This document shows positions 25,140 through 32,940 of a DNA stretch of 64,000 bases, in pieces. Position numbers and translations under genes: made by a program. Origin of the DNA: JBDUDK01 sp040002995. GTDB lineage: Bacteria; Actinomycetota; Acidimicrobiia; Acidimicrobiales; Ilumatobacteraceae. The notes below the pieces were generated by a model. The model saw only the letters and a program-made list of their open reading frames with translations, had not been told where the DNA came from and did not search any database. The DNA lies in the NCBI GenBank assembly GCA_040002995.1, contig JBDUDK010000043.1:1-64000 (forward strand), in the 5' to 3' direction. Numbering within the stretch: the stretch's first letter is position 1; each line of letters starts with the position of its first letter.

Positions 25140-26561
25140 GTGGTCCCTGATCGCATTGCTCCCGTGCTCGCGGACGTACGTCCGCTAGCCGAGCGCTTTC
25201 GCGACGCGGGCCACGAGATCTATCTCGTCGGTGGCATCGTGCGCGATCTGTTGCTGAGCCGGCCGCTTGCGGGCGACTACGACTTCACTACCGACGCGCT
25301 TCCTGAAGAGACCAAACGCATCCTCGGCGGCTGGGCGGACGCGGTCTGGACGCAGGGGGAACGTTTCGGCACGATCGGCGCGAAGCGCGATGGACAGACC
25401 TATGAGATCACCACCCATCGCGCCGAGGTGTACGAGTCCGACTCGAGAAAGCCGGCGGTCGCGTTCGCGACTGGGGTCGAAGCCGATCTCGCCCGACGCG
25501 ATTTCACGGTGAACGCGATGGCGTTGCGGCTGCCCGAGCCTGCGCTCGTCGACCCGTTCAACGGGGCCGCCGATCTTGCCGCGGGGCGGCTGCGGACGCC
25601 GCTCGGGGCGGAGGCTTCTTTCTCCGACGACCCTCTCCGAATGCTGCGCGCGGCGCGCTTCATCGCCGGCTACGACCTGGCTCCCGCCGACGACATCGTC
25701 GACGCGGTCACCGCGATGTACGAGCGCCTCTCGATCGTGTCGGCGGAGCGCATTCGCGACGAGCTCGACAAGCTGATCATCCTCGATCGTCCCGGACCCG
25801 GGTTGTGGTTCATCGTCGATACAGGACTCGCGGGGATCTTTCTTCCCGAGCTGCCGGCGATGCGGCTCGAACAAGATCCCATCCATCGGCACAAGGACGT
25901 GCTCGCCCACACCATCGCCGTGGTCGAGAACGTGCGGCCGGAGGGGCCGGGTTCATTCCGTCACACGCGGCTGGCCGCTCTGTTCCACGACGTCGGGAAG
26001 CCCCGCACCCGTGAGTACGTGAAGGGCAAAGGAGTCACGTTCCACCACCACGAGATGGTCGGCGCCCGCATGACGCGAGAACGCATGAATGCCTTGCGGT
26101 ACCCCACCGACGACATCGAGAAGGTGACGCAACTCGTAGAAATGCATCTGCGTTTCCACACCTACCAAATGGGCTGGACCGACTCGGCGGTTCGTCGCTA
26201 TGTGCGCGACGCAGGTGACCTCCTCGCGGAGCTCAACACACTCACACGATGCGATTGCACGACGCGCAACGAGCGCAAGGCCGAGCAACTGTCTCGGCGC
26301 ATGGACGAGCTGGAGGCACGCATCGAAGAGCTCGCGGCGCGTGAGGAACTCGCCTCGATCCGGCCCGACCTCGACGGCCGTGAGGTCATGGCACACCTCG
26401 GCATCCCACCCGGCCCTCGGGTGGGAGAGGCGCTCGCGTTTCTCCTCGAACTACGCCTCGAGGAGGGACCACTCGGGCGCGAAGAAGCGACGCGCCGGCT
26501 CGATTCTTGGTGGGACGAGCGCTCAGCCGGCGGCGATCTTCATGATCGTCCCGCTGAGTGA
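25140..26561 (+). CDS. CCA tRNA nucleotidyltransferase / poly(A) polymerase family with HD domain
   Basis: This 473-residue protein has a nucleotidyltransferase head with LVGGIVRDLLL and the metal pair DYDFTTDA, then RRDFTVNAMALR, PLRMLRAARF, and an HD phosphohydrolase part (HRHKDVLAHT, ALFHDVGKP, HHHEMVGARM). This matches mycobacterial PcnA/Rv3907c, which adds or repairs tRNA CCA ends. GTG at 25140 is used, giving a normal start. The last 39 bases overlap the convergent gene. Confidence 0.93.
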   Translation: MVPDRIAPVLADVRPLAERFRDAGHEIYLVGGIVRDLLLSRPLAGDYDFTTDALPEETKRILGGWADAVWTQGERFGTIGAKRDGQTYEITTHRAEVYESDSRKPAVAFATGVEADLARRDFTVNAMALRLPEPALVDPFNGAADLAAGRLRTPLGAEASFSDDPLRMLRAARFIAGYDLAPADDIVDAVTAMYERLSIVSAERIRDELDKLIILDRPGPGLWFIVDTGLAGIFLPELPAMRLEQDPIHRHKDVLAHTIAVVENVRPEGPGSFRHTRLAALFHDVGKPRTREYVKGKGVTFHHHEMVGARMTRERMNALRYPTDDIEKVTQLVEMHLRFHTYQMGWTDSAVRRYVRDAGDLLAELNTLTRCDCTTRNERKAEQLSRRMDELEARIEELAAREELASIRPDLDGREVMAHLGIPPGPRVGEALAFLLELRLEEGPLGREEATRRLDSWWDERSAGGDLHDRPAE

Positions 26562-28391
26562 GAGCACGTAGAGCTCGCCCGCCTTGTCCTCGGCAAAAGC
26601 CACCGGCCCGTTCACGGTCATGAAGCTCGACCGCGCTTCGCTCACCGCTGAGCCGGCGAGTTTGAATGCGCCGACTCGGCCGCTGCAGAAGTCGGCGTAG
26701 ATGTACGCGCCGATGAGCGCGGTGATCGAAGCGCCTCGATAGACGCGGCCACCGCTGATGGAACAGTCAGGGGTGTGCGGATACTCGAACACCGGTGGCG
26801 TGTGGTTCGCGGGTGGTGAGCCGCCCGCATAGGGATGGGTTCCCTCCATCAGGCTCCACCCGTAGTTGTGACCACCGCTGCCCGCTGCTTCGTGGTCGAC
26901 TTCCTCCCACGCACTCTGGCCGACGTCGGCGATCCACAGGTCGCCGTTCGCACGGTCAAACGAGATGCGCCACGGGTTGCGCAGGCCGTAGTCCCAGATC
27001 TCCGTCCTGACGCCGCCGCCCATGCCGGCGAACGGGTTCGTCGCTGGAATCGTGTACGGCTGGATCCCGCTCTGACGCGGGTCGATACGCAGGATCTTGC
27101 CGAGTGGCGTGGTGAGGGACTGCCCGTTGACGCCGGTGTTGCCGTCGCCGACGCTGATGTAGAGCAGGCCGTCGGGCCCGGTCTGAAGATCGCCGCCGTT
27201 GTGGTTTGTGGCGGGGCCGTGATCGATCGTGAGCACCTGACGGCGCGCGCCCGCGGTGGCGGGCGTTCCCGTCATCGGGTACTCGTCGATGTGGATCACG
27301 CCGTCGGTGGTCGTGTAGTCGACGTAGAGCCGGCTGCCGTCGAGGGAAAACGCCAGGCCCAGAAAGCCGCGCTCACCGGTAACGTCGACGCCGCTGATCG
27401 TAAGGACGGGAGTGGGATCGAGGACGCCGCCCCGGATGGCCCTCACCTGCCCGGGACGGTCCGCCACGTACATGACGTCGTCGGAGGAACGGGTGGTCAT
27501 CGACGTCGGACTCGTGAGTCCGGTCGAAACGAAGGGAACGGTGTGGAGCGTGAGGCTGGCCAACGAGGTGTTGGTCTGCGGCAGAAGCTGCGCGCCGCCG
27601 AAGGCCTGGACCGTGCCGTCCTCGTACACGACCCAGTAGCCGTCGCCCTGCGGGCGGTTCGCGATCGCGCGGGCCGGCGCGCCCCCGACTCCACGTCCAA
27701 AGAACGGCGCGCCGAAGCTGAAGATGCCGCCGTCTTTGGCGACGAACCGGTAGCCCTTGCCGCCCGGAGCGGTCGACATCGCGGTCACCGGCTGGTTGAG
27801 AGGCTGTCCGCCCATGGAGCCGTAGAAGAGCGAGTCGCCGAAGCTGAAGATGCCCCCGTCGGAAGCGACGAGCCAGTAGCCCTTGCCCGTCGGCGAGGCC
27901 GCCATCCCCACCACGGGTTGGTTGAGACGCTGCGCGCCCATCGACCCGTAGAACAACGCGTCGCCGTAGCTGAAGATGCCCCCGTCGCCGGCGACGAGCC
28001 AGTAGCCCTTGCCCGTAGCCGTCGAGGCCATTCCGACGATTGGCTGGTTTAAGACCTTGTTGCCGGTCGAGCCGTAGAAGAGGGCGTCGCCGAAGCTGAA
28101 GATGCCGCCATCGCCCGCGACGAGCCAGTAGCCCTGGCCCGTGATCGTCGGAGTCATGCCGACGACTGGCTGGTTTAAGCCCAGACCGGCCATTGACCCC
28201 TTGAACGGCGCGTCGCCGTAGGTCAACACCCGGCCGTCGGCCGTAGCGACCCAATAGCCGGCGCCGCTCGGCGTGGACGCGATGCCGACCACCGCTGTCG
28301 GTAGGGCGGCGTTCGCGGCATTGGGTGACACCGTCGCGGCGAGACCGCCGGCGACGAGCATGAGGGCGACCAGAATCGACTTGGTACGCAT
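26523..28391 (-). CDS. Secreted fusion of GYWLVA-type repeats and a glucose/sorbosone dehydrogenase-like propeller
   Basis: This 622-residue exported protein has a signal peptide (ILVALMLVAGGLAATVSPNA). Six repeats of about 42 residues follow, with core GKGYWLVAGDGGIFSFGDA and LNQPVVGMA at the junctions. A C-terminal GSDH-type six-bladed propeller (residues about 290-622) has ERGFLGLAFSLDG, NHNGGDLQTGPDGLLYISVGDG, KILRIDPRQ and YGLRNPWRISFD. PQQ-dependent oxidation of a sugar is the family activity, unproven here. ATG at 28391 begins the signal peptide. It overlaps the cca-type gene end. Confidence 0.88.
   Translation of the reverse strand: MRTKSILVALMLVAGGLAATVSPNAANAALPTAVVGIASTPSGAGYWVATADGRVLTYGDAPFKGSMAGLGLNQPVVGMTPTITGQGYWLVAGDGGIFSFGDALFYGSTGNKVLNQPIVGMASTATGKGYWLVAGDGGIFSYGDALFYGSMGAQRLNQPVVGMAASPTGKGYWLVASDGGIFSFGDSLFYGSMGGQPLNQPVTAMSTAPGGKGYRFVAKDGGIFSFGAPFFGRGVGGAPARAIANRPQGDGYWVVYEDGTVQAFGGAQLLPQTNTSLASLTLHTVPFVSTGLTSPTSMTTRSSDDVMYVADRPGQVRAIRGGVLDPTPVLTISGVDVTGERGFLGLAFSLDGSRLYVDYTTTDGVIHIDEYPMTGTPATAGARRQVLTIDHGPATNHNGGDLQTGPDGLLYISVGDGNTGVNGQSLTTPLGKILRIDPRQSGIQPYTIPATNPFAGMGGGVRTEIWDYGLRNPWRISFDRANGDLWIADVGQSAWEEVDHEAAGSGGHNYGWSLMEGTHPYAGGSPPANHTPPVFEYPHTPDCSISGGRVYRGASITALIGAYIYADFCSGRVGAFKLAGSAVSEARSSFMTVNGPVAFAEDKAGELYVLSLSGTIMKIAAG
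27560..28307 (-). repeat. Tandem 126-bp coding repeats (42-residue units)
   Basis: Six imperfect units lie inside the secreted fusion protein. The four central ones, from 28178 down to 27675, are exactly 42 codons each and share LNQP at their start and a GGIFSFGDALFYGS-like core. The outer units are more diverged. The pattern fits a beta-propeller or similar solenoid. Confidence 0.85.
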
Positions 28392-28501
28392 ACGCCTCGA
28401 TCGACAAGGAGGGGCCAGGTCCGAAGACTCGAATCGGCCAGCGGCGGGTGGGTGCGCCGACAGTAGTGCTGAGCGCCGCCGGAGGTGAGGCCGCGGGGCG
28501 C

Positions 28502-29233
28502 TCAGACGCCGAGTTTGCGGGCCCGCAAAATGAGGGTCGGCGGTACCGATCGGAACGCCTCGTGCCACACGGCGCTGCGGGTTCCGCCGGCCGCGGGTTC
28601 GGGTTCGAGCACGACATCGACCAGGAAGTTGGCCCGTTGCAGGCCCGTGAAGAGGCCGGCGAACGTCACCCGGTGCTCGAGGACCGCAACCCCGCCGAGG
28701 TCACGGGTGATGGGCCGGCGATCGAACCACGATCGGCGGATCTGCAGGGCACCTGCCCCCTCGCCCGCGTCGAGGAGCTGACTCACGGGATGAGCGACGG
28801 CCACCACGAAGGGCGAGTCGGAACGCAGGATCCGGTGCACCTGGCGGAACACCCGGTTCTGATCGTCGGCGTAGACGAGAGTGCCCGTGCACAAGGCCGC
28901 GTCGACCGACGCCGTCGTGATGAACGCCAGGTCAGCGAGGTCGGCCTCGTGGAGCTCGAGCTTCACCTCGGCGGCCTCGGCGTTGGCCCGGGCACGCGCC
29001 AGCTGCTCGCGGGATCCGTCGACGGCGATCACCTTGGCGCCGAGACGGGCAAGCACGATCGCGTTGCGCCCGCTCCCGCACCCGAGATCGAGAATGCGCC
29101 GGCCCCGCACGTCGCCCAACAGCCGTAGGTCGGCCTCATTCGCGATGTCGGGCCCGTAGCGGACGACGTCGGTGGGAACCTCGACGTGTTCGGCGTGCCA
29201 GGCAGACAGGCGGTCCCAGCTGTCGGAGGCCAT
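28502..29233 (-). CDS. Class I SAM-dependent methyltransferase
   Basis: This 243-residue protein has motif I RILDLGCGSGRNAIVLARLG near residue 45, the acidic VIAVDGSREQLARARANA, and the later SVDAALCTGTLVYADD with VHRILRSDSPFVVAVAHP. The type is a small-molecule methyltransferase of the UbiE/Methyltransf_11 kind; the substrate is unknown. It begins with the motif DSWDRLSAWHAEHVEVPTD. It is a single gene divergent from the DUF5318 gene. Confidence 0.88.
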   Translation of the reverse strand: MASDSWDRLSAWHAEHVEVPTDVVRYGPDIANEADLRLLGDVRGRRILDLGCGSGRNAIVLARLGAKVIAVDGSREQLARARANAEAAEVKLELHEADLADLAFITTASVDAALCTGTLVYADDQNRVFRQVHRILRSDSPFVVAVAHPVSQLLDAGEGAGALQIRRSWFDRRPITRDLGGVAVLEHRVTFAGLFTGLQRANFLVDVVLEPEPAAGGTRSAVWHEAFRSVPPTLILRARKLGV

Positions 29234-29322
29234 GGCACCAGTTTGGTGCTCGACGACGACGTCCTCAGGGATCGTTCCGGCGACCAGCCGCCACGCTGTT
29301 GACGGTTCGCTAGCCTGAGTCG

Positions 29323-29742
29323 ATGCCGCTGCGGCCGGAGGCGTTCAAAGGACAGGACGGGGTCGGGCGCCAAGGCGCCGTCGACTACCGCCTCGCCCGA
29401 CGCTTCGTCATCTCCGAGTTTCGCAAGGGCCGTCTCGCCCAGCATCAGGTGTGCGATGCCCACCCGGAACTCGTTCGGGCCGCGCGTGAGCTCGGCGCCG
29501 CGACCTCGGTCACGTGTCCGATCTGCGAGGCCGAGCCGCTCGTGCTCGTCACCTACGTCTTTGGCCCTCGCCTCCCCCCTTACGGTCGCTGTATCAGCCA
29601 GGCCGGCGAGCTGGCCAAGTTGAACAAGCGCAGCGAGGCACTCACGGCCTACGTCGTCGAAGTGTGCAAGGGCTGCTCGTGGCACCACCTCACCAGGACC
29701 TTCACGCTCGGCCGCGCCGTGAAGCGTGCCGCCAGCAGCTGA
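29323..29742 (+). CDS. DUF5318 family protein, zinc-ribbon-like
   Basis: This 139-residue protein has DYRLARRFVISEFRKGRLAQHQVCDAHPEL, then a cysteine pair CPIC and a second pair CKGC (residues about 64 and 120) that could bind zinc. It is an actinobacterial conserved family of unknown function. ATG at 29323 is used. It ends head-on next to the 62-residue cysteine protein on the other strand. Confidence 0.8.
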   Translation: MPLRPEAFKGQDGVGRQGAVDYRLARRFVISEFRKGRLAQHQVCDAHPELVRAARELGAATSVTCPICEAEPLVLVTYVFGPRLPPYGRCISQAGELAKLNKRSEALTAYVVEVCKGCSWHHLTRTFTLGRAVKRAASS

Positions 29743-29931
29743 TCAGCCCTCCACCATCACGTGGGGATAGTGCGTCAGGCACGCGATGCACCAATGTTCG
29801 ATCTCGTCGAGCACGACGTCTCGGCCCGGCGTGTCCCAGTCGTCGGGCGTGACGTAGCGGCGGTGCACAGCGACGACTTCCTCGTCGTCTCGACCGCAGC
29901 TGTCACATGAGCTGTGACACGACTTGGGCAT
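29743..29931 (-). CDS. Small conserved-looking protein with two CxxC pairs
   Basis: This 62-residue protein begins MPKSCHSSCDSCGRDDEEVV, continues VHRRYVTPDDWDTPGRDVVLDEIEHWC, and ends IACLTHYPHVMVEG. The CxxC near residue 9 and the C-x2-C near residue 48 suggest one zinc knuckle. Similar short proteins occur in actinobacterial genomes, but I cannot name a family. The frame remains open far upstream, antisense to panB and rpsF, but only this segment looks protein-like. The two genes converge with no space. Confidence 0.65.
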   Translation of the reverse strand: MPKSCHSSCDSCGRDDEEVVAVHRRYVTPDDWDTPGRDVVLDEIEHWCIACLTHYPHVMVEG

Positions 29932-30048
29932 CACGCCGAGACCGTAGTCGGCCAAAACCCGAAGTGGACTGGTGCGCCGCCCCTTCGCGGTGCGTACGCT
30001 GTGTTCACCGCCGGCAGCCCATGTGCGCTGGACGGGAGGAGGTATGAG

Positions 30049-30897
30049 ATGGCCGCGATGACCGCGCCCGCTCTCCGCGCCCGCAAGGGCGTCGGGCCGA
30101 AGCTCGTGATGGTGACGGCCTACGACGCGCCCACGGCCCGCATCGCTGATGAAGCCGGGGTCGACATGATCCTGGTCGGCGATTCGGTGGCGATGGTCGT
30201 GCTCGGCTACGACGACACGCTTCATGTGACCGTCGCCGACATCGCGCATCACACCGCGGCGGTGGCGCGCGCCAAGCCTCGACCGTTGATCGTGGCCGAT
30301 CTGCCGTGGATGAGCTATCACGTGAGTCGAGAAGACACCGTCCGCAATGCCGCTGAACTCGTGCGGGCCGGCGCGCAGGCCGTGAAGCTCGAAGGCGGCC
30401 GTAAGCGGGTACCCATGGTGGAAGCGCTCGCCGAAGCGGAGATTCCCGTGATGGGCCACATCGGGCTCACACCGCAATCGGTGCACACCATGGGCGGGTT
30501 CAAAGTCCAGGGACGCACGGCCGACGCCGCGCTCGCGTTGCTCGACGATGCGTTGGCGCTTTCGGCTGCGGGCTGTTTCGCACTCGTCCTGGAAGGCGTG
30601 CCCGACGCGGTCGCCACCTTGATCACCGAGACCGTTTCCGTGCCCACCATCGGTATCGGCGCGGGCCCAGGCTGCGACGGCCAGGTGTTGGTCTTCCACG
30701 ACCTCGTCGGTCTCGAGGACCGACTCGCGCCGAAGTTCGTGCGGCGCTACGCCCACCTCAAGGTCGACGCCACGAAGGCCGTGAGCGAGTTCGCCCAGGA
30801 CGTGCGCGAAGGACGCTTCCCCGACGCGACCGAGAGCTACCACCTCGCGGACGATGTCGCCGAAGTACTCGGGCTGTACGGCGCACCGGCGCGTTGA
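30049..30897 (+). CDS. panB: 3-methyl-2-oxobutanoate hydroxymethyltransferase
   Basis: This 282-residue TIM-barrel enzyme makes ketopantoate in pantothenate/CoA synthesis. It shows VMVTAYDAPTARIADEAGVDMILVGDS, VADLPWMSYH, AVKLEGG, MGHIGLTPQSVH and PTIGIGAGPGCDGQVLV, all standard PanB. ATG at 30049 has GGGAGGAGG six bases upstream. The next in-frame ATG at 30058 is less well spaced. It is apparently monocistronic. Confidence 0.97.
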   Translation: MAAMTAPALRARKGVGPKLVMVTAYDAPTARIADEAGVDMILVGDSVAMVVLGYDDTLHVTVADIAHHTAAVARAKPRPLIVADLPWMSYHVSREDTVRNAAELVRAGAQAVKLEGGRKRVPMVEALAEAEIPVMGHIGLTPQSVHTMGGFKVQGRTADAALALLDDALALSAAGCFALVLEGVPDAVATLITETVSVPTIGIGAGPGCDGQVLVFHDLVGLEDRLAPKFVRRYAHLKVDATKAVSEFAQDVREGRFPDATESYHLADDVAEVLGLYGAPAR

Positions 30898-31077
30898 CGC
30901 ACCCGGGATCTCTGTCACACCCTTTTGCTTTGATGGCGCCATGAGCGCGCTGGCGTTTCGACACTTGGGGTTTCGGTCTTTGGGGGCGGGCCTCCTACAC
31001 TGCCGGGGTCCACAACTAACCCTGCTCCACCATCGAGTGGGGCCCCGCGCCAGCGGGTCCGGAGGGAGGCGCTCGCG

Positions 31078-31413
31078 ATGCGAGCCTATGAATTGATGGT
31101 GATCCTCGACGGTCAGCTCGAGGACAACACGGCCCACGGCTGGATCAAGACGGTCACCGACCACGTAACCGCCAGGGCAGGCACCGTCATCGGCCAGCCC
31201 GACTGGTGGGGCAAACGCCGTTTTGCCTACGAGATCAACCATAAGTGGGACGGGTACTACGTCATCTTCAACGTCGTCGCCGAGGGCGGGGCCCTCGACG
31301 AGTTCGAACGCTTCCTCCGCCTCGCGGACGACGTCGTTCGCCACAAGCTCATCCGGCTCCCCGATCACGAGGCCGCTCGACGCGGCATGGTCGCCGCCGG
31401 CAGCGCGGGCTGA
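31078..31413 (+). CDS. rpsF: 30S ribosomal protein S6
   Basis: This 111-residue protein begins MRAYELMVILDGQLED and has WWGKRRFAYEINHKWDGYYVIFN, standard S6. GGAGGGAGG lies just upstream. The 180-base leader before it holds a possible -10 TACACT near 30996 and may carry an S6:S18 autoregulatory element, which I cannot confirm by eye. It is the first gene of rpsF-ssb-rpsR-rplI-dnaB. Confidence 0.97.
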   Translation: MRAYELMVILDGQLEDNTAHGWIKTVTDHVTARAGTVIGQPDWWGKRRFAYEINHKWDGYYVIFNVVAEGGALDEFERFLRLADDVVRHKLIRLPDHEAARRGMVAAGSAG

Positions 31414-31436
31414 CGCCCGCCGGGAAGGAAATCACC

Positions 31437-31892
31437 ATGGCCGACAACACCATCACGATCATCGGAAACATCACACGAGAGCCCGAGCTCCGCTATACGC
31501 CGGGCGGACAAGCCAAGGCCGAGTTCGGCGTCGCGGTCAACCGGAGCTGGGTCGATCGGACGACGAACGAGCGTAAGGAGCAGGTGTCGTTCCTGAACGT
31601 CGTCTGCTGGGGACAGCTCGGTGAGAACGCGTCCAGCTCGCTCCCGAAGGGATCGCGGGTCATCGTCACGGGCCGTCTCGAGCAACGCACCTACGAGACG
31701 CAGGCGGGCGAGAAGCGCGAGCGCATCGAGATCGTGGCCGACGAGATCGGTCCCAGCCTTCGCTGGGCCACTGCCACCATCGAACGCAACGACCGCCGCG
31801 GTGGCACAGAGGCGGGCACGCCTGCGCCCGCGGCCGCCCGGGCGGCGGGAGCCGAGCCCGCGGCTTACCACGACAACGAGGAGCCCTTCTGA
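31437..31892 (+). CDS. ssb: Single-stranded DNA-binding protein
   Basis: This 151-residue SSB has an OB fold (NTITIIGNITREPELRYTPGGQA, FLNVVCWGQLGENASSSLPKGSRVIVTGRL, YETQAGEKRERIEIVADEIGPSLRWA), an Ala-rich linker, and an acidic tip DNEEPF that recruits partner proteins. ATG at 31437 has GGAAGG upstream. Its stop overlaps the rpsR start as TGATG. Confidence 0.97.
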   Translation: MADNTITIIGNITREPELRYTPGGQAKAEFGVAVNRSWVDRTTNERKEQVSFLNVVCWGQLGENASSSLPKGSRVIVTGRLEQRTYETQAGEKRERIEIVADEIGPSLRWATATIERNDRRGGTEAGTPAPAAARAAGAEPAAYHDNEEPF

Positions 31893-32344
31893 TGAAGGCC
31901 AACAACAAGGCGGGCGGACCGAAGCGCACGCCGAAGTCCGCGAAAGACTCCACCAAGAAGATCAAGAAGAAGACCTCGATCCTTGTTCAGGAGCGCATCG
32001 ACTACATCGACTACAAGGACGTGAACCTGCTGCAGCGTTTCATGTCCGATCGCAGCAAGGTGAGAGCGCGCCGCGTCACCGGCAACGACAGCCAGCAACA
32101 GCGTGAGGTCGCGACGGCGATCAAGAACGCACGCGAGATGGCGCTGCTGCCGTACACCAAGCGGGTTTCCACACAGCGGTCGGGTGGGCGTGATCGCGGT
32201 GACCGCGGCGATCGGGGCGATCGCGGCGATCGCGGCGACCGCGGCGACCGCGGCGACCGCGGCGACCGCACGCTGGCCACCGTGATCGACGTCGTCGAAC
32301 CCGCCGTCGAGGTCGAGGGTGTGCCCGAGGTGGCGGACGCATGA
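31892..32344 (+). CDS. rpsR: 30S ribosomal protein S18 with extended N- and C-terminal tails
   Basis: The S18 core (TSILVQERIDYIDYKDVNLLQRFM, GNDSQQQREVATAIKNAREMALLPY) occupies residues about 28-92. The protein is 150 residues where S18 is usually 70-90. It has a Lys-rich head, and a tail made of Arg-Asp-Arg plus eight Gly-Asp-Arg units, then an acidic end (VVEPAVEVEGVPEVADA). The core is intact. The tail is likely disordered and surface-exposed; its role is unknown. The start overlaps the ssb stop and the end overlaps rplI (ATGA). Confidence 0.95.
   Translation: MKANNKAGGPKRTPKSAKDSTKKIKKKTSILVQERIDYIDYKDVNLLQRFMSDRSKVRARRVTGNDSQQQREVATAIKNAREMALLPYTKRVSTQRSGGRDRGDRGDRGDRGDRGDRGDRGDRGDRTLATVIDVVEPAVEVEGVPEVADA
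32198..32269 (+). repeat. Nine-base tandem repeat encoding (Gly-Asp-Arg)8 in rpsR
   Basis: There are eight head-to-tail copies of GGCGAYCGC-like units, with slight third-base differences (GGT/GGC, GAT/GAC, CGC/CGG). The four last copies are identical. In-frame gain or loss by slippage would change only the tail length of S18. Confidence 0.95.
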
Positions 32345-32787
32345 AGGTGATCCTGCGCGCCGATGTCGACAATGTCGGCAAAAAGGGAGACGTGTGCGAA
32401 GTCTCCGACGGTTTCGCGCGTAACTTCCTGCTGCCGAAAGGCCATGCGTTCGAGGCGTCGAAGGGTGCGGTCGGGCAGGCCGCGTCCATGCGCCGGTCGC
32501 GCGACCTGAAAGATGCCACCGAGCGAGCAGCGGCCGAGGAGATCGCCCGTCGGCTCGTGCCTGCGGTCATCACGGTGAAGGGCCGGGCGGGCACGGAGGG
32601 CCGTCTCTTCGGGTCGGTCACTACGGCCGACATCGTTGCTGCCGTAGCGCAGCAGGCACGCGTCGAGCTCGACCGCCGCAAGGTGTTACTCAAGGATCCG
32701 ATCAAGACCCTCGGTCAGCACAGTGTCCCGGTCAAGCTGCACCCCGACGTGGAGTTCGTCGTCACTCTCGACGTCGTCGCGGGCTGA
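32341..32787 (+). CDS. rplI: 50S ribosomal protein L9
   Basis: This 148-residue protein begins MKVILRADVDNVGKKGDVCEVSDGFARNFLLPKG, the L9 N-terminal RNA-binding signature. A long helix and the C-terminal domain follow (LFGSVTTADIVAAV, PIKTLGQHSVPVKLHPDV). ATG overlaps the rpsR stop. Confidence 0.97.
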   Translation: MKVILRADVDNVGKKGDVCEVSDGFARNFLLPKGHAFEASKGAVGQAASMRRSRDLKDATERAAAEEIARRLVPAVITVKGRAGTEGRLFGSVTTADIVAAVAQQARVELDRRKVLLKDPIKTLGQHSVPVKLHPDVEFVVTLDVVAG

Positions 32788-32940
32788 CCTAGCCGCCCAG
32801 CACGCCACCGCGCCCACCGCGCGCGCCCGGAAACGCACAGGCAAGGTCCCTGTTCCACAGGGTCGTCCACATCGTCATCCCCCGAAGTTCCCCAGTCGTC
32901 CACTGGTACCTCACAGGACCGAAAGGCGAAGCTCCAGTCA

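Noticed and set aside
24068..25156. 362-codon minus-strand frame opposite the HDAC-like gene
   Set aside because: Antisense to a protein with complete catalytic motifs; no motif of its own.
29932..31368. Upstream extension of the small cysteine protein antisense to panB and rpsF
   Set aside because: Only the last 62 codons look like protein; the rest mirrors panB and rpsF.
32198..32269. CRISPR-like short repeats
   Set aside because: Nine-base units without spacers, in frame within rpsR; no cas genes in the window.
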